This document shows positions 16,318-25,703 of a stretch of 42,692 nucleotides of DNA, piece after piece. Under the pieces are notes generated by a model. The model searched no databases, was not told where the DNA came from, and worked only from the letters and a program-made list of their open reading frames with translations. The DNA is from Candidatus Polarisedimenticolaceae bacterium (GTDB lineage Bacteria > Pseudomonadota > Gammaproteobacteria > Chromatiales > Chromatiaceae). The first letter of the stretch is position 1; every line of letters starts with the position of its first letter. The stretch is taken from assembly GCA_021648685.1 (NCBI GenBank), contig JAKISI010000030.1, positions 1 to 42,692 on the forward strand. The letters run 5' to 3'. The position numbers and the translations under genes were made by a program.

Positions 16318-18147
16318 ATGAAAATCATCCCCAGGCTCAAGCCTGTCCACCTTCTCACCACAACTATCGCCCTGGTTCTGCCCTGCATGTCCGTCAGTGC
16401 CATGACCGAGCTAGACGCCATCAATGTCACTGCAACCCGCACTGCACAGACTGTTGATGAAACCCTGGCCGCCGTCACTGTCATCACCCGTGATGACATA
16501 GACAGGTTACAGGATCAAGACTTGACCGAGCTGCTTGATGGGTTGCCTGGCCTCACTATCACCAACAGTGGTGGTTTGGGCAAAGCTACTAATATACGCA
16601 TGCGGGGTACCGGATCAGGCCATACGCTGGTGATCATCGATGGTGTGCGTATTGGCTCTGCCACACTGGGTCAGACCGCATTGCAGCACCTGCCGCTGCA
16701 AAGCATTGAGCGAATAGAGGTGGTTCGTGGGCCGCTCTCACACCTCTATGGGGCGGATGCTGTGGGTGGTGTTATCCAGATATTTACCCGCAAGGGGCAG
16801 CAGGCAACACAGATTAATGCTGAGACGGGTTATGGCTCATACGATACCAGCAACAGCCTGCTTGGCATCTCAGGCGCGCATGGCAACAGTAACTACAATC
16901 TACAACTCTCTCAGCTCAAGTCGGATGGTTTTAGCGCCTTAAAAAATAACAACCCAGATAGAGATGGCTACCGGAACCAGTCACTATCGGCTCAGTTTGA
17001 ACATCAGCTCAGACCCAATCTGAAATTTGGGGCCAGTCTCCTGCATGCTGACGGGAATAATGAGTATGATGGATATTTTGCAACCAATGACTACAGCACA
17101 GATTTTGTGCAGCAATCTATTAGTGGCAAGCTGGAATACTCCCCCACGGCATGGTGGGACATCTCAATCTCACTGGGTGAAACCAAGGATGAAACCACTA
17201 ATCTTACCAATGGAAATATCGCCTCCTTTTTTGATACGGAACGGCGTCAAGCCACCTGGCAAAACAACTTTTTTATTGGTGATGAGGCTATCCTGACGCT
17301 AGGAACGGATTTTTTGCGTGATAAGGTGGATGTCAGCAACACCTACAGTGAGGACAAACGAGACAACAGCGGCTACTTTATCCAGTATCAGAGAGGCTTT
17401 GGAGCTCATAATTTTCTGCTTGCACTGCGGTATGATGACAATGATGCCTTTGAAAACAGCAATACAGGGAACATGGCCTGGGGATATAACCTTTCAAACA
17501 GCCTGCAGCTTAACGTATCCTATGGTACCGCCTATAAAGCGCCTACCTTTAATGACCTCTACTACCCTGTTTCTGGCAATCCCGACCTCACCCCTGAAAA
17601 GTCCAAAAGCCTGGAGCTGGGTCTGAAAGGCAAGCAGGGATGGGGGCATTGGAACCTGAACATCTTTCGAACCAGCATCAAAGATTTGATTGCCTGGGCT
17701 CCAATATCCCCAGGCAGCTGGACCTGGCGTCCAAAAAATGTCAATAAGGTGCGCATCAAGGGGCTTGAAGCCAGCATCAATACGGCATTGGCAGGCTGGG
17801 ATATTGCAGCTAATCTAACGATGCTCGATCCACGCGACAGAGCAACCAACAAGGTGCTGGTGAGGCGCCATAAACGAGTCCTGCGGGTCGATGTTGACCG
17901 CGGTTTTGGCAAAACCCATGTTGGTGCAACACTACAGGCGCGCAGCTACAACTACAACGATGCCCAAAACAGCCAGCGAGTCAGCGGGTTTGGCACGGTT
18001 GAGCTGCGTGCCAGCCACCAACTGACAGCAAACTGGCGGATTCGGACAGAGATCAGTAATCTCTTTGACAAGGATTACGAGGCTATTCAAGGCTACAACA
18101 CGGAGGGCAGGGCTATTTTTGCCAGCATATCCTACCGGTCAAAATGA
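16318..18147 (+). CDS. btuB: TonB-dependent vitamin B12 receptor
   Basis: 609 residues from ATG 16318, starting with a signal peptide ending around SVSAM. The plug domain follows (VTATRTAQTVDETLAAVTVI, LTELLDGLPGLTITNSGG, IRMRGTGSGHTLVIIDGVRI, IERIEVVRGPLSHLYGADAV), then a 22-strand-type barrel ending in a terminal aromatic-rich strand (AIFASISYRSK). Outer-membrane receptor for cobalamin, assigned by the upstream cobalamin riboswitch and the downstream btuFCD. A longer frame exists upstream but lacks a signal peptide start. Energised by TonB-ExbBD; exbBD lie 3.3 kb upstream. Confidence 0.92.
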   Translation: MKIIPRLKPVHLLTTTIALVLPCMSVSAMTELDAINVTATRTAQTVDETLAAVTVITRDDIDRLQDQDLTELLDGLPGLTITNSGGLGKATNIRMRGTGSGHTLVIIDGVRIGSATLGQTALQHLPLQSIERIEVVRGPLSHLYGADAVGGVIQIFTRKGQQATQINAETGYGSYDTSNSLLGISGAHGNSNYNLQLSQLKSDGFSALKNNNPDRDGYRNQSLSAQFEHQLRPNLKFGASLLHADGNNEYDGYFATNDYSTDFVQQSISGKLEYSPTAWWDISISLGETKDETTNLTNGNIASFFDTERRQATWQNNFFIGDEAILTLGTDFLRDKVDVSNTYSEDKRDNSGYFIQYQRGFGAHNFLLALRYDDNDAFENSNTGNMAWGYNLSNSLQLNVSYGTAYKAPTFNDLYYPVSGNPDLTPEKSKSLELGLKGKQGWGHWNLNIFRTSIKDLIAWAPISPGSWTWRPKNVNKVRIKGLEASINTALAGWDIAANLTMLDPRDRATNKVLVRRHKRVLRVDVDRGFGKTHVGATLQARSYNYNDAQNSQRVSGFGTVELRASHQLTANWRIRTEISNLFDKDYEAIQGYNTEGRAIFASISYRSK

Positions 18148-18159
18148 TAGCATTCGAAA

Positions 18160-18270
18160 GAGGGACTTCCACCTCGTTCCCACGCTCCTGTATGGGAGCG
18201 AGGCGCGGATTCGGAAGTGGGGCTTCAGCCCCGCAGTGTTGGGCTGCGGGGCTGAAACCCCACTTCCGAA
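18160..18270. repeat. Palindromic repeat between btuB and btuF
   Basis: The arms at 18212-18236 (CGGAAGTGGGGCTTCAGCCC plus CGCAG) and 18244-18268 match at 24 of 25 positions around a 7-base loop, giving a very stable hairpin. Just upstream, CTCGTTCCCACGCTCCTG followed by ATGGGAGCGAGG is a second imperfect inverted repeat of a type common in gammaproteobacterial intergenic regions. It splits the cobalamin operon and may reduce or stop read-through from btuB. Confidence 0.75.
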
Positions 18271-18275
18271 AATTT

Positions 18276-19094
18276 ATGCGCAGATTACTCTTTACTTTAT
18301 TGCTACTGCTCTACCCACTCTGTAGCCAGAGTGCTCAACCCACCCGTGTCGCCTCCATCAGCCTCTGCACCGATCAACTGCTGTTACTGCTGGCGGGTCC
18401 CTCGCAGATCGTCTCCATCAGCTATCTCGCGCTGGAGCCAAACAGCTCCTTTATGGCCCAACAGGCAGCGCAGTACCCCATCAATCATGCCAAGGCTGAA
18501 GAGCTGTTGACCCTTAAGCCGGATCTGATCCTGGCCAGTGAATACTCTGACCGGACACTGATCAGCCTGGTGCAAAAACTGGGCCTTCCGGTAGAGCGCT
18601 TTCCGCTCCCCTCCAGCATCCAGGGTATTCAAGAGAATATCAGCCGCATGGCTCAACTGCTGGGGCAAGAGGGGCGTGGGCGGCAGCTGATCCAACAGAT
18701 GAACCAGCGGCTTGAACAGGTTGCCCGGCAGCAACCTGCTGTACGACCCAAGGCGCTCTTCTATCAACCCAACGGCTACACCAGTGGAGAGAAGACTCTG
18801 CAAAACACCGCCTTGCAACTGGCGGGCTGGCGGAATCTGGCTGCCGAGCTGGGCATTCAGGGTTATCGTGCCATTGATATCGAGGCGCTGCTGCTGGCCG
18901 AGCCTGAGCAGCTCTTTACCTCACCCTATGCTCCGGGTTCACAATCACGGGCGCAGCAGCAGCTCTTGCACCCGGCACTCAAGCGAGTGACCGCAGGCAG
19001 GGAGATGATTGAGATTGACTATAAATACTGGATCTGTGGCGGCCCGATGATTGCCGATGCGGTGGAGCAACTGCACCAGAGTCTGCCACCATGA
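18276..19094 (+). CDS. btuF: Cobalamin ABC transporter substrate-binding protein
   Basis: 272 residues. A signal peptide (MRRLLFTLLLLLYPLCSQSA) precedes a periplasmic binding domain with VASISLCTDQLLLLLAG, LTLKPDLILASEY and a C-terminal DYKYWICGGP. This is the helical-backbone BtuF/FhuD family that hands substrate to BtuCD. The frame is open further upstream, but those codons are the palindromic repeat; ATG 18276 gives the proper signal peptide. Cobalamin specificity is inferred from the operon. Overlaps btuC by ATGA. Confidence 0.88.
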   Translation: MRRLLFTLLLLLYPLCSQSAQPTRVASISLCTDQLLLLLAGPSQIVSISYLALEPNSSFMAQQAAQYPINHAKAEELLTLKPDLILASEYSDRTLISLVQKLGLPVERFPLPSSIQGIQENISRMAQLLGQEGRGRQLIQQMNQRLEQVARQQPAVRPKALFYQPNGYTSGEKTLQNTALQLAGWRNLAAELGIQGYRAIDIEALLLAEPEQLFTSPYAPGSQSRAQQQLLHPALKRVTAGREMIEIDYKYWICGGPMIADAVEQLHQSLPP

Positions 19095-20098
19095 GGCCGC
19101 CCCTGCTGCTCACCCAAAAACAGCTGACTGGTGGACTCTCGCTGATACTGGCGGTGCTGTTTCTGCTCTCTCTCTTTATTGGCTCCAACCCTATTTCGCT
19201 GTTTCAGGCGGTGCGGGATGCGCTGCTGGATACGCCGTCCGTCGTTGCCATGATCCTTACCGAGATTCGCCTGCCCCGCAGCCTGATTGCACTGGTAACA
19301 GGTGCCACCCTCGGCCTTTGCGGTGCAGCCATGCAGGGGCTGCTGCGCAATCCGCTGGCCAGTCCCGGGCTGATCGGCAGCGCCAGCGGTGCGGCACTGG
19401 GTGCTGTCTGCATGCTCTACTTTGGTCTGAGCAGCACCCTGCCGATGGCGCTGCCTGCCGGTGGTATCATCGGTGCGCTGGCCGCTACCCTGCTGGTCTA
19501 CCTGCTGGCCGGGCGTGATGCCGGAACCCTGACCCTGATCCTGGCGGGGGTTGCGATAAATGCCATGGCGCTGGCGCTGATTGCCCTGCTGCTCAACCTG
19601 GCGCCCAGCCCCTATGCGGTGCGCGAGATCGTGCTCTGGATGATGGGTTCCATCGCCAACCACAGCATGGCGGATTTTCAGATCATGCTGCCCGGCATCC
19701 TGCTGGGCTGGTTTCTGCTGATGGGCACAGGCCGCTCACTGGATGCCCTGACCCTGGGTGAAGAGACTGCCACCACCATGGGTTTCAGTCTGCCGCTGCT
19801 GCGCTGGCGCATCTTTATCGCCATCGCCCTGGCGGTGGGTTCAGCCATCTCCATCACCGGTTCCATCGGCTTTATCGGGCTGGTGGTGCCGCACTTGCTG
19901 CGCCCACTGGTTAACCATCAACCCTCCAAACTGCTGCTGGCCAGCGCCATTGGTGGAGCCATCCTGCTGCTGGCAGCAGACATCTGCGTCCGGCTGTTTC
20001 CGGCTGGAACAGATATTAAGGTGGGCGTGCTGACCTCGCTGGTTGGTGCCCCCTTCTTTCTCTACCTGATCATCAAAAGCAGGCGCTACCAGCTATGA
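19091..20098 (+). CDS. btuC: FecCD-family ABC permease (cobalamin)
   Basis: 335 residues, almost wholly hydrophobic, with about ten membrane helices. Family motifs: IRLPRSLIALVTGATLGLCG near 60, MQGLLRNPLASPGLIGSASG near 85, and GFIGLVVPHLLRPLVNHQ near 265 (the coupling region to BtuD). Inner-membrane channel of the cobalamin importer. Start and stop both overlap neighbours by ATGA, showing tight translational coupling. Confidence 0.92.
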   Translation: MRPPLLLTQKQLTGGLSLILAVLFLLSLFIGSNPISLFQAVRDALLDTPSVVAMILTEIRLPRSLIALVTGATLGLCGAAMQGLLRNPLASPGLIGSASGAALGAVCMLYFGLSSTLPMALPAGGIIGALAATLLVYLLAGRDAGTLTLILAGVAINAMALALIALLLNLAPSPYAVREIVLWMMGSIANHSMADFQIMLPGILLGWFLLMGTGRSLDALTLGEETATTMGFSLPLLRWRIFIAIALAVGSAISITGSIGFIGLVVPHLLRPLVNHQPSKLLLASAIGGAILLLAADICVRLFPAGTDIKVGVLTSLVGAPFFLYLIIKSRRYQL

Positions 20099-20895
20099 AA
20101 CGGCTAGCCGCGCAACAGCTCTCCCTCTCACTGGGTGGGCAGCAGATCCTGAAATCTCTCTCATTTGAGCTGTGCAGTGGTGAGATGCTGGGGCTGATCG
20201 GCCCCAATGGAGCAGGCAAAACCACCCTGCTGCGCCTGTTGGCCGGGTTGCTCAGACCCGATAGTGGCAGCATCACGCTGGATGGTCTCAGCTACAGCAA
20301 GCTCCCCCATCAGCAACGTGCCAAAAAGATCGCCTATCTGGCTCAAAGTGGCACCGCACACTGGCCAATGAGTGTGGAGCGGATTGTGGCGCTGGGCAGA
20401 TTGCCGCATCTCTCAGATTGGCAAAAGCCAGGGGAACGTGACCAGCAGATCATCCAGCAGATCATGCAACAGACGGATCTTGGTGGTTTTGAGCAGCGGC
20501 AGTTTGATACCCTCTCCGGCGGTGAGCGTGCCCGTGTGTTGCTGGCGCGTGCGCTGGTGGCCGAGCCTGAAGTCCTGCTGGCTGATGAGCCGGTCGCGGC
20601 ACTGGATCTGACCCATCAGCTGGAGATAATGGCCCTGCTCAAACAGTTCTGTAGCCGGGGTGGTGCGGTGGTGGTGGTGCTGCATGATCTGCGTCTGGCA
20701 GCCCACTACTGCCATAGGCTGCAACTGCTGATGCATGGTCGTGAGCTTGCCAATGGCAGCCCTGCTGAGGTGCTGTCTGAGTCGCATATCGCGCAGGCAT
20801 TTGGTATCCGGCTGCGTGAGGGATCCGGCTCCATCGGCACAGCTTTCACACTGCCATGGGAGTGCATACCGGGACAGGCAGGGCAGGGCTATTGA
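20095..20895 (+). CDS. btuD: Cobalamin ABC transporter ATP-binding protein
   Basis: 266 residues. Walker A GPNGAGKTT at 36-44, Q-loop in AYLAQSG, signature LSGGERARV near 140, Walker B VLLADEPVAALD near 160 and the H-loop VLHDLRLA. Drives BtuC for cobalamin import on the cytoplasmic side. Overlaps btuC by four bases. Last clear transporter gene of the riboswitch-controlled operon. Confidence 0.92.
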   Translation: MKRLAAQQLSLSLGGQQILKSLSFELCSGEMLGLIGPNGAGKTTLLRLLAGLLRPDSGSITLDGLSYSKLPHQQRAKKIAYLAQSGTAHWPMSVERIVALGRLPHLSDWQKPGERDQQIIQQIMQQTDLGGFEQRQFDTLSGGERARVLLARALVAEPEVLLADEPVAALDLTHQLEIMALLKQFCSRGGAVVVVLHDLRLAAHYCHRLQLLMHGRELANGSPAEVLSESHIAQAFGIRLREGSGSIGTAFTLPWECIPGQAGQGY

Positions 20896-20989
20896 ATCAT
20901 GCGGTGTTACGGTAGAATCTGTCGCTGAAAAAATGAATAGCCGCATTGCGGTGAGACACCCTGCAGGGGTAGAGACGAGAAGAGAAGCT

Positions 20990-21403
20990 ATGATCAACTG
21001 GAAAGCAATCATATTCGGCTGGGTCACTACAGTGCTTGCCGGCCTGATGAATAACCTGGCGTTTGTCCTTATTGCGGCCTATATTGCCAACTCAAAAAGC
21101 TCACCGTTGCTAGCAGAATATGGTGATCCTCTATCGTATGCGATAGGGGTATTCGGACTCTTTATTGCGATGGCCTTTGGGGGCTTCGTCACGGCCTTTT
21201 GCGCCCGGAAGCGCATTGTTCTGCATGGTGCAATAGTGGGTTTTTTGGCCAGTTCCACCTCATTGGCACTCTCGGCCCATGCCGGGGAGCTAACATTCGT
21301 CAGCTTGCTGTTTGTGGTCTTTGCAACCCTCTTTACCGTTATTGGCGGCCTCGCCTGGGAGAAGTGCTCAACCTACCTGCCAAAGGCAAAACAGATGGGC
21401 TGA
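20990..21403 (+). CDS. Small integral membrane protein of unknown function
   Basis: 137 residues from ATG 20990 (MINWKAIIFGWVTTVLAG). About four predicted membrane helices: ~5-33, ~50-68, ~75-95 and ~103-122. No motif recognised; the general pattern resembles small TIGR04086/YrzE-like membrane proteins. An AGAGAAG stretch lies just before the ATG. It begins 94 bp after btuD on the same strand, so it could be read through from the cobalamin operon, but nothing else ties it to B12. Confidence 0.65.
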   Translation: MINWKAIIFGWVTTVLAGLMNNLAFVLIAAYIANSKSSPLLAEYGDPLSYAIGVFGLFIAMAFGGFVTAFCARKRIVLHGAIVGFLASSTSLALSAHAGELTFVSLLFVVFATLFTVIGGLAWEKCSTYLPKAKQMG

Positions 21404-21440
21404 GTCGCTCTGTTTCAGGGACATGCCGGGTGGATCAGAG

Positions 21441-23045
21441 CTATCCTGCCGGGTTTTTCACTTGGGCATGTTCAGCAAACCCGGCACCTGCCTCCGTGTA
21501 GATGTTGAATACAGTGGTTGCACCGGCCTGGAGCAGCCGCTCTTCCTCATCGGAGTACCTTGCGGTTGCCGCAATGCGTCCAGGGAAGGCTATCGCCTGT
21601 AGTTGCTCCAGCGCATCCAGGTTGGCCCCCAGGTTGGGCAGTGCCAGCATGACCAGTTCAATGCCGTGATCCTGCTCTATCTTGTCCCAAAAGTCGGCAT
21701 CACTGGGGTCTCCATGTAAAACCTTGTGCCCCATCATCTGTAGCCCTTTCACCAGCTCTGCGTCAAAGTCGATGCCCACCACGGTTTCACCATAGAGTTC
21801 ACGCATTCTGTGGTATGCGCCGCTGCCCACCCGACCCATACCAAAGATGGCGATCGTGGCGCCCTGGGTATTCAGCAGCATGTCATCTGGCAGCCGCTTT
21901 TCACTCTGAAACCTCAGCCAGAAATCTCTGTATGCGCCATAGATCCTGTTGTCGCCACTGTTCAGTGGTGCTGCAACAACAAAGGAGAGTGAGAGCGCAA
22001 TGGCAATAACAACCAGCCATTCGGCATCCATCCAGCCGCTGCTTACCCCGATTGCGGCGACAATCAGGCCAAATTCACTGTAGTTGGTCAGGTTCAAAGA
22101 GGCCAGCAGGGCAGTTCGCGCCCGTAGTTTAAAGTGGGTCATCAATGCAAAAAAGAGTGCTGATTTGATGAAGATAAAGGGCACCAGCAGCAGCCCGATC
22201 ATCAGCAGCTCCAGTGAGAGCTGGCCCGACATGCCGATGGAGAGGAAAAAGCCCACCAGGAAGAGATCCTTGAAGCCGAGCATGGTTTTGGCCAGCTCCA
22301 TCGATTTGGGGTGGGTTGAGATCAGTACCCCCATGATGAGTGCCCCCAGGTCATCCTTCACCCCACCCATTTCAAACAGCTCTGCACCGCCCAACGCCAG
22401 AACCAGACCGTACAGAATCAGCAGTTCACCATGCCCTGTTTTCTCTAACATACGGTGCAGCAGTGGCCGCAGCGGGATGAGCAGAAAGAGCAGTAGCGCC
22501 CAGAGTGAGGGGAGTACCCCAGTTGATACCGCCAGAAAGATAACCGCAGTCAGATCCTGCATCACCAGGATACCGATGGCAATCCGTCCATGCAGGGAGT
22601 TCATCTCATCTTTATCCTCCAGCACCTTGACCACAAACACTGTGCTGGAGAAGCTCAAGGCAAAGGCGAGCATTAGTGAAAACTTGAGATCCAGGGTAGA
22701 GAAGAGCGACACGCCCATTACCGCCAGCCCAAAGATGGCGATTCCAAAGAGGATGATGATGGTAGAGGTGTGCAGTGCCGTCACTGCCCAGACTTGTGGC
22801 CTCAGCAATACCTTCAGGTTCAGCTTCAGACCGACGGTGAAGAGCAGCAGGGTGATGCCCAGGTCGGCGAGCTTATGCAGCATCTCCCCGCTTGCGGTAC
22901 CCAGGTAGTTGAGTATAAAACCGGCAGCCAGAAAACCGACCAGGGGCGGCAGGCTTACCAGCCTTGCCAGGAAGCCCATGAAAAAAGCCAGGGTGATCCA
23001 GGCAACGTCTCCCAGTGCGATGGCGACCCATGCAAAATCCATCAT
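21441..23045 (-). CDS. CPA2-type cation:proton antiporter with TrkA-N domain
   Basis: 534 residues from ATG 23045. The N-terminal ~380 residues are a Na+/H+-exchanger domain with 12 or so helices (LVGFLAAGFILNYLG, LLFTVGLKLNLKVL, LALSFSSTVFVVKVLEDK, IAIGILVMQDLTAVIFLAVS). A cytoplasmic Rossmann domain follows from ~400 (ATIAIFGMGRVGSGAYHRM, VVGIDFD). It resembles KefB/YbaL-type potassium or sodium proton antiporters gated by nucleotide binding. GAGG eight bases upstream supports this start over TTG/ATG options further out. No KefF/G ancillary protein is present. Confidence 0.88.
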   Translation of the reverse strand: MMDFAWVAIALGDVAWITLAFFMGFLARLVSLPPLVGFLAAGFILNYLGTASGEMLHKLADLGITLLLFTVGLKLNLKVLLRPQVWAVTALHTSTIIILFGIAIFGLAVMGVSLFSTLDLKFSLMLAFALSFSSTVFVVKVLEDKDEMNSLHGRIAIGILVMQDLTAVIFLAVSTGVLPSLWALLLFLLIPLRPLLHRMLEKTGHGELLILYGLVLALGGAELFEMGGVKDDLGALIMGVLISTHPKSMELAKTMLGFKDLFLVGFFLSIGMSGQLSLELLMIGLLLVPFIFIKSALFFALMTHFKLRARTALLASLNLTNYSEFGLIVAAIGVSSGWMDAEWLVVIAIALSLSFVVAAPLNSGDNRIYGAYRDFWLRFQSEKRLPDDMLLNTQGATIAIFGMGRVGSGAYHRMRELYGETVVGIDFDAELVKGLQMMGHKVLHGDPSDADFWDKIEQDHGIELVMLALPNLGANLDALEQLQAIAFPGRIAATARYSDEEERLLQAGATTVFNIYTEAGAGFAEHAQVKNPAG

Positions 23046-23240
23046 CTGTTTCGCCTCATACACCGCATAAACTGTCTCTCCAACTTAATCAATCAAAAAA
23101 GCATGCCGCCCTTGCCCCAAAGAAAAAGAGCTAATGACCCACGCATCAGAATAGCGGAGATAGGGGCGTTCGCCAAACAGGATGAGAGAAAGGCCGGGGG
23201 GGCTTTCCATTGATCACCTGTCTCGGATCAGGATACCCGG

Positions 23241-24203
23241 CTAATGCCACAGGCCTGTGATGCGCCAGCGTGGCGGCCGTTCTATCCTCTCACCAAATGC
23301 CGGGTCAGGCGCAAATTCCATTCGTGGCGGTAGTGGGATGGGCTCTTTCTGGAGAGGTTGCTTGAGCTCCATCAAGCGGCGTATTCGCTCCTCTGTGGGG
23401 GGATGGGTGCGCAGTAGTGAGGGCTCCGGGATGCGCCGCCCAGGCAAAAAGATGCGTTCCATGAAGCGGCCGGACTGCCGTTCGATTTTAGCCAGGGCGT
23501 GGGCAAGTCCTTCCGGATCAGCGGTCAGCCGGGCGGCATTGAGATCGGCATCGTACTCACGGGTGCGGGATAGCCCCAACTGCGCCAGGGCACTCAGATT
23601 CGGGGCGAAGATGAGAATCAAAATGGCAAGCCAGTCGATGCCGATACCCGACAGGAGAATCAACGGCAGGTTGAGGATGAGCAGAAACTGGCCAAACAGG
23701 GAGAGCATGCTGGTCAGACGGCTGAACATATCGGCCACCCCCATCACCCAGGTGTCGTTATTGCGGATATGACTCACCTCATGCGCCAGCACGGCAATGG
23801 TTTCACGGGTATTCAGTGCCTGCAGCAGGCCGTCGGTCACGGCGATGGAGGCTTCATGTTGCCGCCCCACCGTGAAGGCGCTAAGCATGCTGCTGGGGAT
23901 ATAATAGAGCGTCGGAACCCTGGGCAGCTCAGCACGGTGCGCAAGCTCGATTAATGCGGAGTGGAGTGCGGGTGCCTGGCTGGGTGTCAGGCGGGTGGCG
24001 TGATACATGCGCATGATCAGCTGCGGGGTGACGACCGGGTTGATCAGTAGCAGGGCGGCTCCCAGCAGCAACAGCAGGATGATGCCGTCACTGCCCCACA
24101 GCATCCACCCCAGTAGCGCCAGGAAGCCCGCCATAACGGCAAACAGCAGCAGGGAGTGCAGCCGGTTGCTGAGCGAGTGTCGAAGCCAGATGTGGGGGTT
24201 CAT
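23241..24203 (-). CDS. M48-family membrane zinc metalloprotease (HtpX-like)
   Basis: 320 residues. Two N-terminal membrane helices (~17-55), then the zinc site H141-E-V-S-H145 in LAHEVSHIRNND and the third ligand E216 in SRTREYDADLNAARL. A second hydrophobic pair sits at ~165-205. HtpX-like proteases degrade misfolded inner-membrane proteins in stress. The C-terminus (LRTHPPTEERIRRLMEL) is typical of M48B. Six bp downstream of cbpM, so the DnaJ-like chaperone, its modulator and the protease may form one proteostasis operon. Confidence 0.88.
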   Translation of the reverse strand: MNPHIWLRHSLSNRLHSLLLFAVMAGFLALLGWMLWGSDGIILLLLLGAALLLINPVVTPQLIMRMYHATRLTPSQAPALHSALIELAHRAELPRVPTLYYIPSSMLSAFTVGRQHEASIAVTDGLLQALNTRETIAVLAHEVSHIRNNDTWVMGVADMFSRLTSMLSLFGQFLLILNLPLILLSGIGIDWLAILILIFAPNLSALAQLGLSRTREYDADLNAARLTADPEGLAHALAKIERQSGRFMERIFLPGRRIPEPSLLRTHPPTEERIRRLMELKQPLQKEPIPLPPRMEFAPDPAFGERIERPPRWRITGLWH

Positions 24204-24209
24204 TATCTG

Positions 24210-24521
24210 CTATTGATTCAATGCATGCAGTTGTGCGCGCAAGGCCTCGACCTCCTCTACCAGATCCAGCACCAGCGCGGCCCCCGCAAGGTTGATGCCC
24301 AGGTCCCGTTGCAGACGCAGGGTGGTGTGTGCCCGATGCAGGCAGGCCCCAGAGAATCGCCAGTGGGCAATGTCACTGCCGGCCGGTTCCAGAATACCCT
24401 CATCCACCAGCTCGATGATCCATTCGGCATGAACCGTACAGGCGCGACTCAGCTCGCCAAGGGTCAGGTTGCACTCTTCATCCAGCAGCAGGCCGGTTAG
24501 AACCTCTTTTCCAATATTCAT
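24210..24521 (-). CDS. cbpM: Chaperone modulator CbpM
   Basis: 103 residues. A MerR-like helical protein with TLGELSRACTVHAEWIIELV, DEGILEP, then RFSGACLHRAHTTLRLQRDL and LGINLAGAALVLDLVEEVEAL. CbpM binds the J-domain of CbpA and inhibits its co-chaperone and DNA-binding activities. Its start codon directly abuts the cbpA stop, the usual cbpA-cbpM arrangement. Confidence 0.9.
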   Translation of the reverse strand: MNIGKEVLTGLLLDEECNLTLGELSRACTVHAEWIIELVDEGILEPAGSDIAHWRFSGACLHRAHTTLRLQRDLGINLAGAALVLDLVEEVEALRAQLHALNQ

Positions 24522-25466
24522 CTATACCCCCAGTTTGGCACGTGGATTGAATGCCAGCTCCTGCTCCATTTTACGATAGAGCGCCTTGGCCTGATCACTC
24601 TCTGCCGGTGGCAGGGTGATCTGCAATATCACATAGAGATCACCGGCGGGTTTACCGGGGATGCCCCGTCCCTTCAGGCGCAGCTTGTGCATGGAGACCG
24701 ATCCGGCTGGAATTTTCAGATCGACGACACCCCCAGGCGTTGGCACCTTTACCTTTGCCCCCAGCGCTGCCTCCCAGGGTGTGATGGGCAGATCCAGGTA
24801 GATATCCCGCCCCTCGACACGATAGAGGGGGTGCGGCCTGATCTCAATCTGAAGGTAGAGGTCGCCGCTGCCCCCCTTGCCCGACCCCGCAGCCCCCTGA
24901 CCGGCCAGGCGGATTCGTTGCCCGGATTTGACCCCTTTTGGAATGCGCACGCTCAGGGTGCGCTCATGGGTGGTCAGGCGCCCCTGCTCATCCAGCTTGG
25001 GGGTTCGCAGTGTGATGCTGCGGGTGGCTCCGTGATAGGCATCTTCGAGGTCGATGGATACCTTGGCATGGTGATCCTCACCACGGGCATGAAATGGCTG
25101 CTGGCTGCTGCGGGCGTGGCTGAAGTCGTGGCCAAAGAGTGACTCAAAAAAGTCACTGTAGGCCGAGGCGTCGCCATCGGTGAAACCACCGCCGCTGAAC
25201 TCAAAACCGGCATCCCAGTCAGGGGGTGGCTTGAAATCCTGTCCCGCCTTCCAGTTGGAGCCAAGCTGATCGTAGGCGACCCGCTTTTCAGGGTCTTTCA
25301 GCACCTCATAGGCCTCGCCTACCTGCTTGAACTTCTCTTCGGCGTCTTTCTCCTTGCTGACATCGGGATGGTACTTGCGCGCCAGTTTTCGATAGGCGCG
25401 TTTGATCTCATCCTGGGTAGCCTCTTTCTTGACCCCCATAATCTTGTAATAGTCTTTATACTCCAT
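24522..25466 (-). CDS. cbpA: DnaJ-type co-chaperone / curved DNA-binding protein
   Basis: 314 residues. N-terminal J domain with HPD at 33-35 ([20 protein letters not shown]), a Gly/Phe linker (~85-125), then two DnaJ C-terminal substrate-binding domains with no zinc-finger region. This distinguishes CbpA from DnaJ. It stimulates DnaK and may bind curved DNA. Followed by cbpM and the M48 protease gene. Upstream is the IS200-type remnant that borders the CRISPR array. Confidence 0.92.
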   Translation of the reverse strand: MEYKDYYKIMGVKKEATQDEIKRAYRKLARKYHPDVSKEKDAEEKFKQVGEAYEVLKDPEKRVAYDQLGSNWKAGQDFKPPPDWDAGFEFSGGGFTDGDASAYSDFFESLFGHDFSHARSSQQPFHARGEDHHAKVSIDLEDAYHGATRSITLRTPKLDEQGRLTTHERTLSVRIPKGVKSGQRIRLAGQGAAGSGKGGSGDLYLQIEIRPHPLYRVEGRDIYLDLPITPWEAALGAKVKVPTPGGVVDLKIPAGSVSMHKLRLKGRGIPGKPAGDLYVILQITLPPAESDQAKALYRKMEQELAFNPRAKLGV

Positions 25467-25489
25467 CTGTCATCCTGTTAATTCAAATT

Positions 25490-25703
25490 GAAGCAAACCA
25501 CCGGCCTGGCCGGTGAGACGTGATAAAGGCCTAGCGTAACTCCCCTCCCCAAGAAAAGCTAAGAGTACAGCTTAGAAACAATGCATGAAAGAATGGCAGA
25601 ATTCAGCCTGTGTAAAATTGGGTTGCCATACAGTGATAGTACCAAAATATCAAAAGAAGGTGCTGTTTGGTAAAACCGGGAAGAGAGTTGGAGAGGTACT
25701 AAA
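25490..25703 (+). mobile_element. IS200-type left end and truncated tnpA
   Basis: A hairpin CACCGGCC-T-GGCCGGTG (25499-25515) resembles an IS200/IS605 end. It is followed by a small stem at about 25558-25575 and ATG 25585. The frame reads MKEWQNSACVKLGCHTVIVP, then KYQKKVLFGKTGKRVGEVLK. This is the N-terminus of IS200-type Y1 transposases (the YHxVxxPKYRKKVLxGxxRxxxGEIL pattern). The reading then runs directly into CRISPR repeat sequence at about 25704, so the HUH and catalytic Tyr parts are gone. Confidence 0.75.

Noticed and set aside
18144-18275. A longer btuF start at 18144
   Set aside because: Those codons are the palindromic repeat; the signal peptide starts at ATG 18276.
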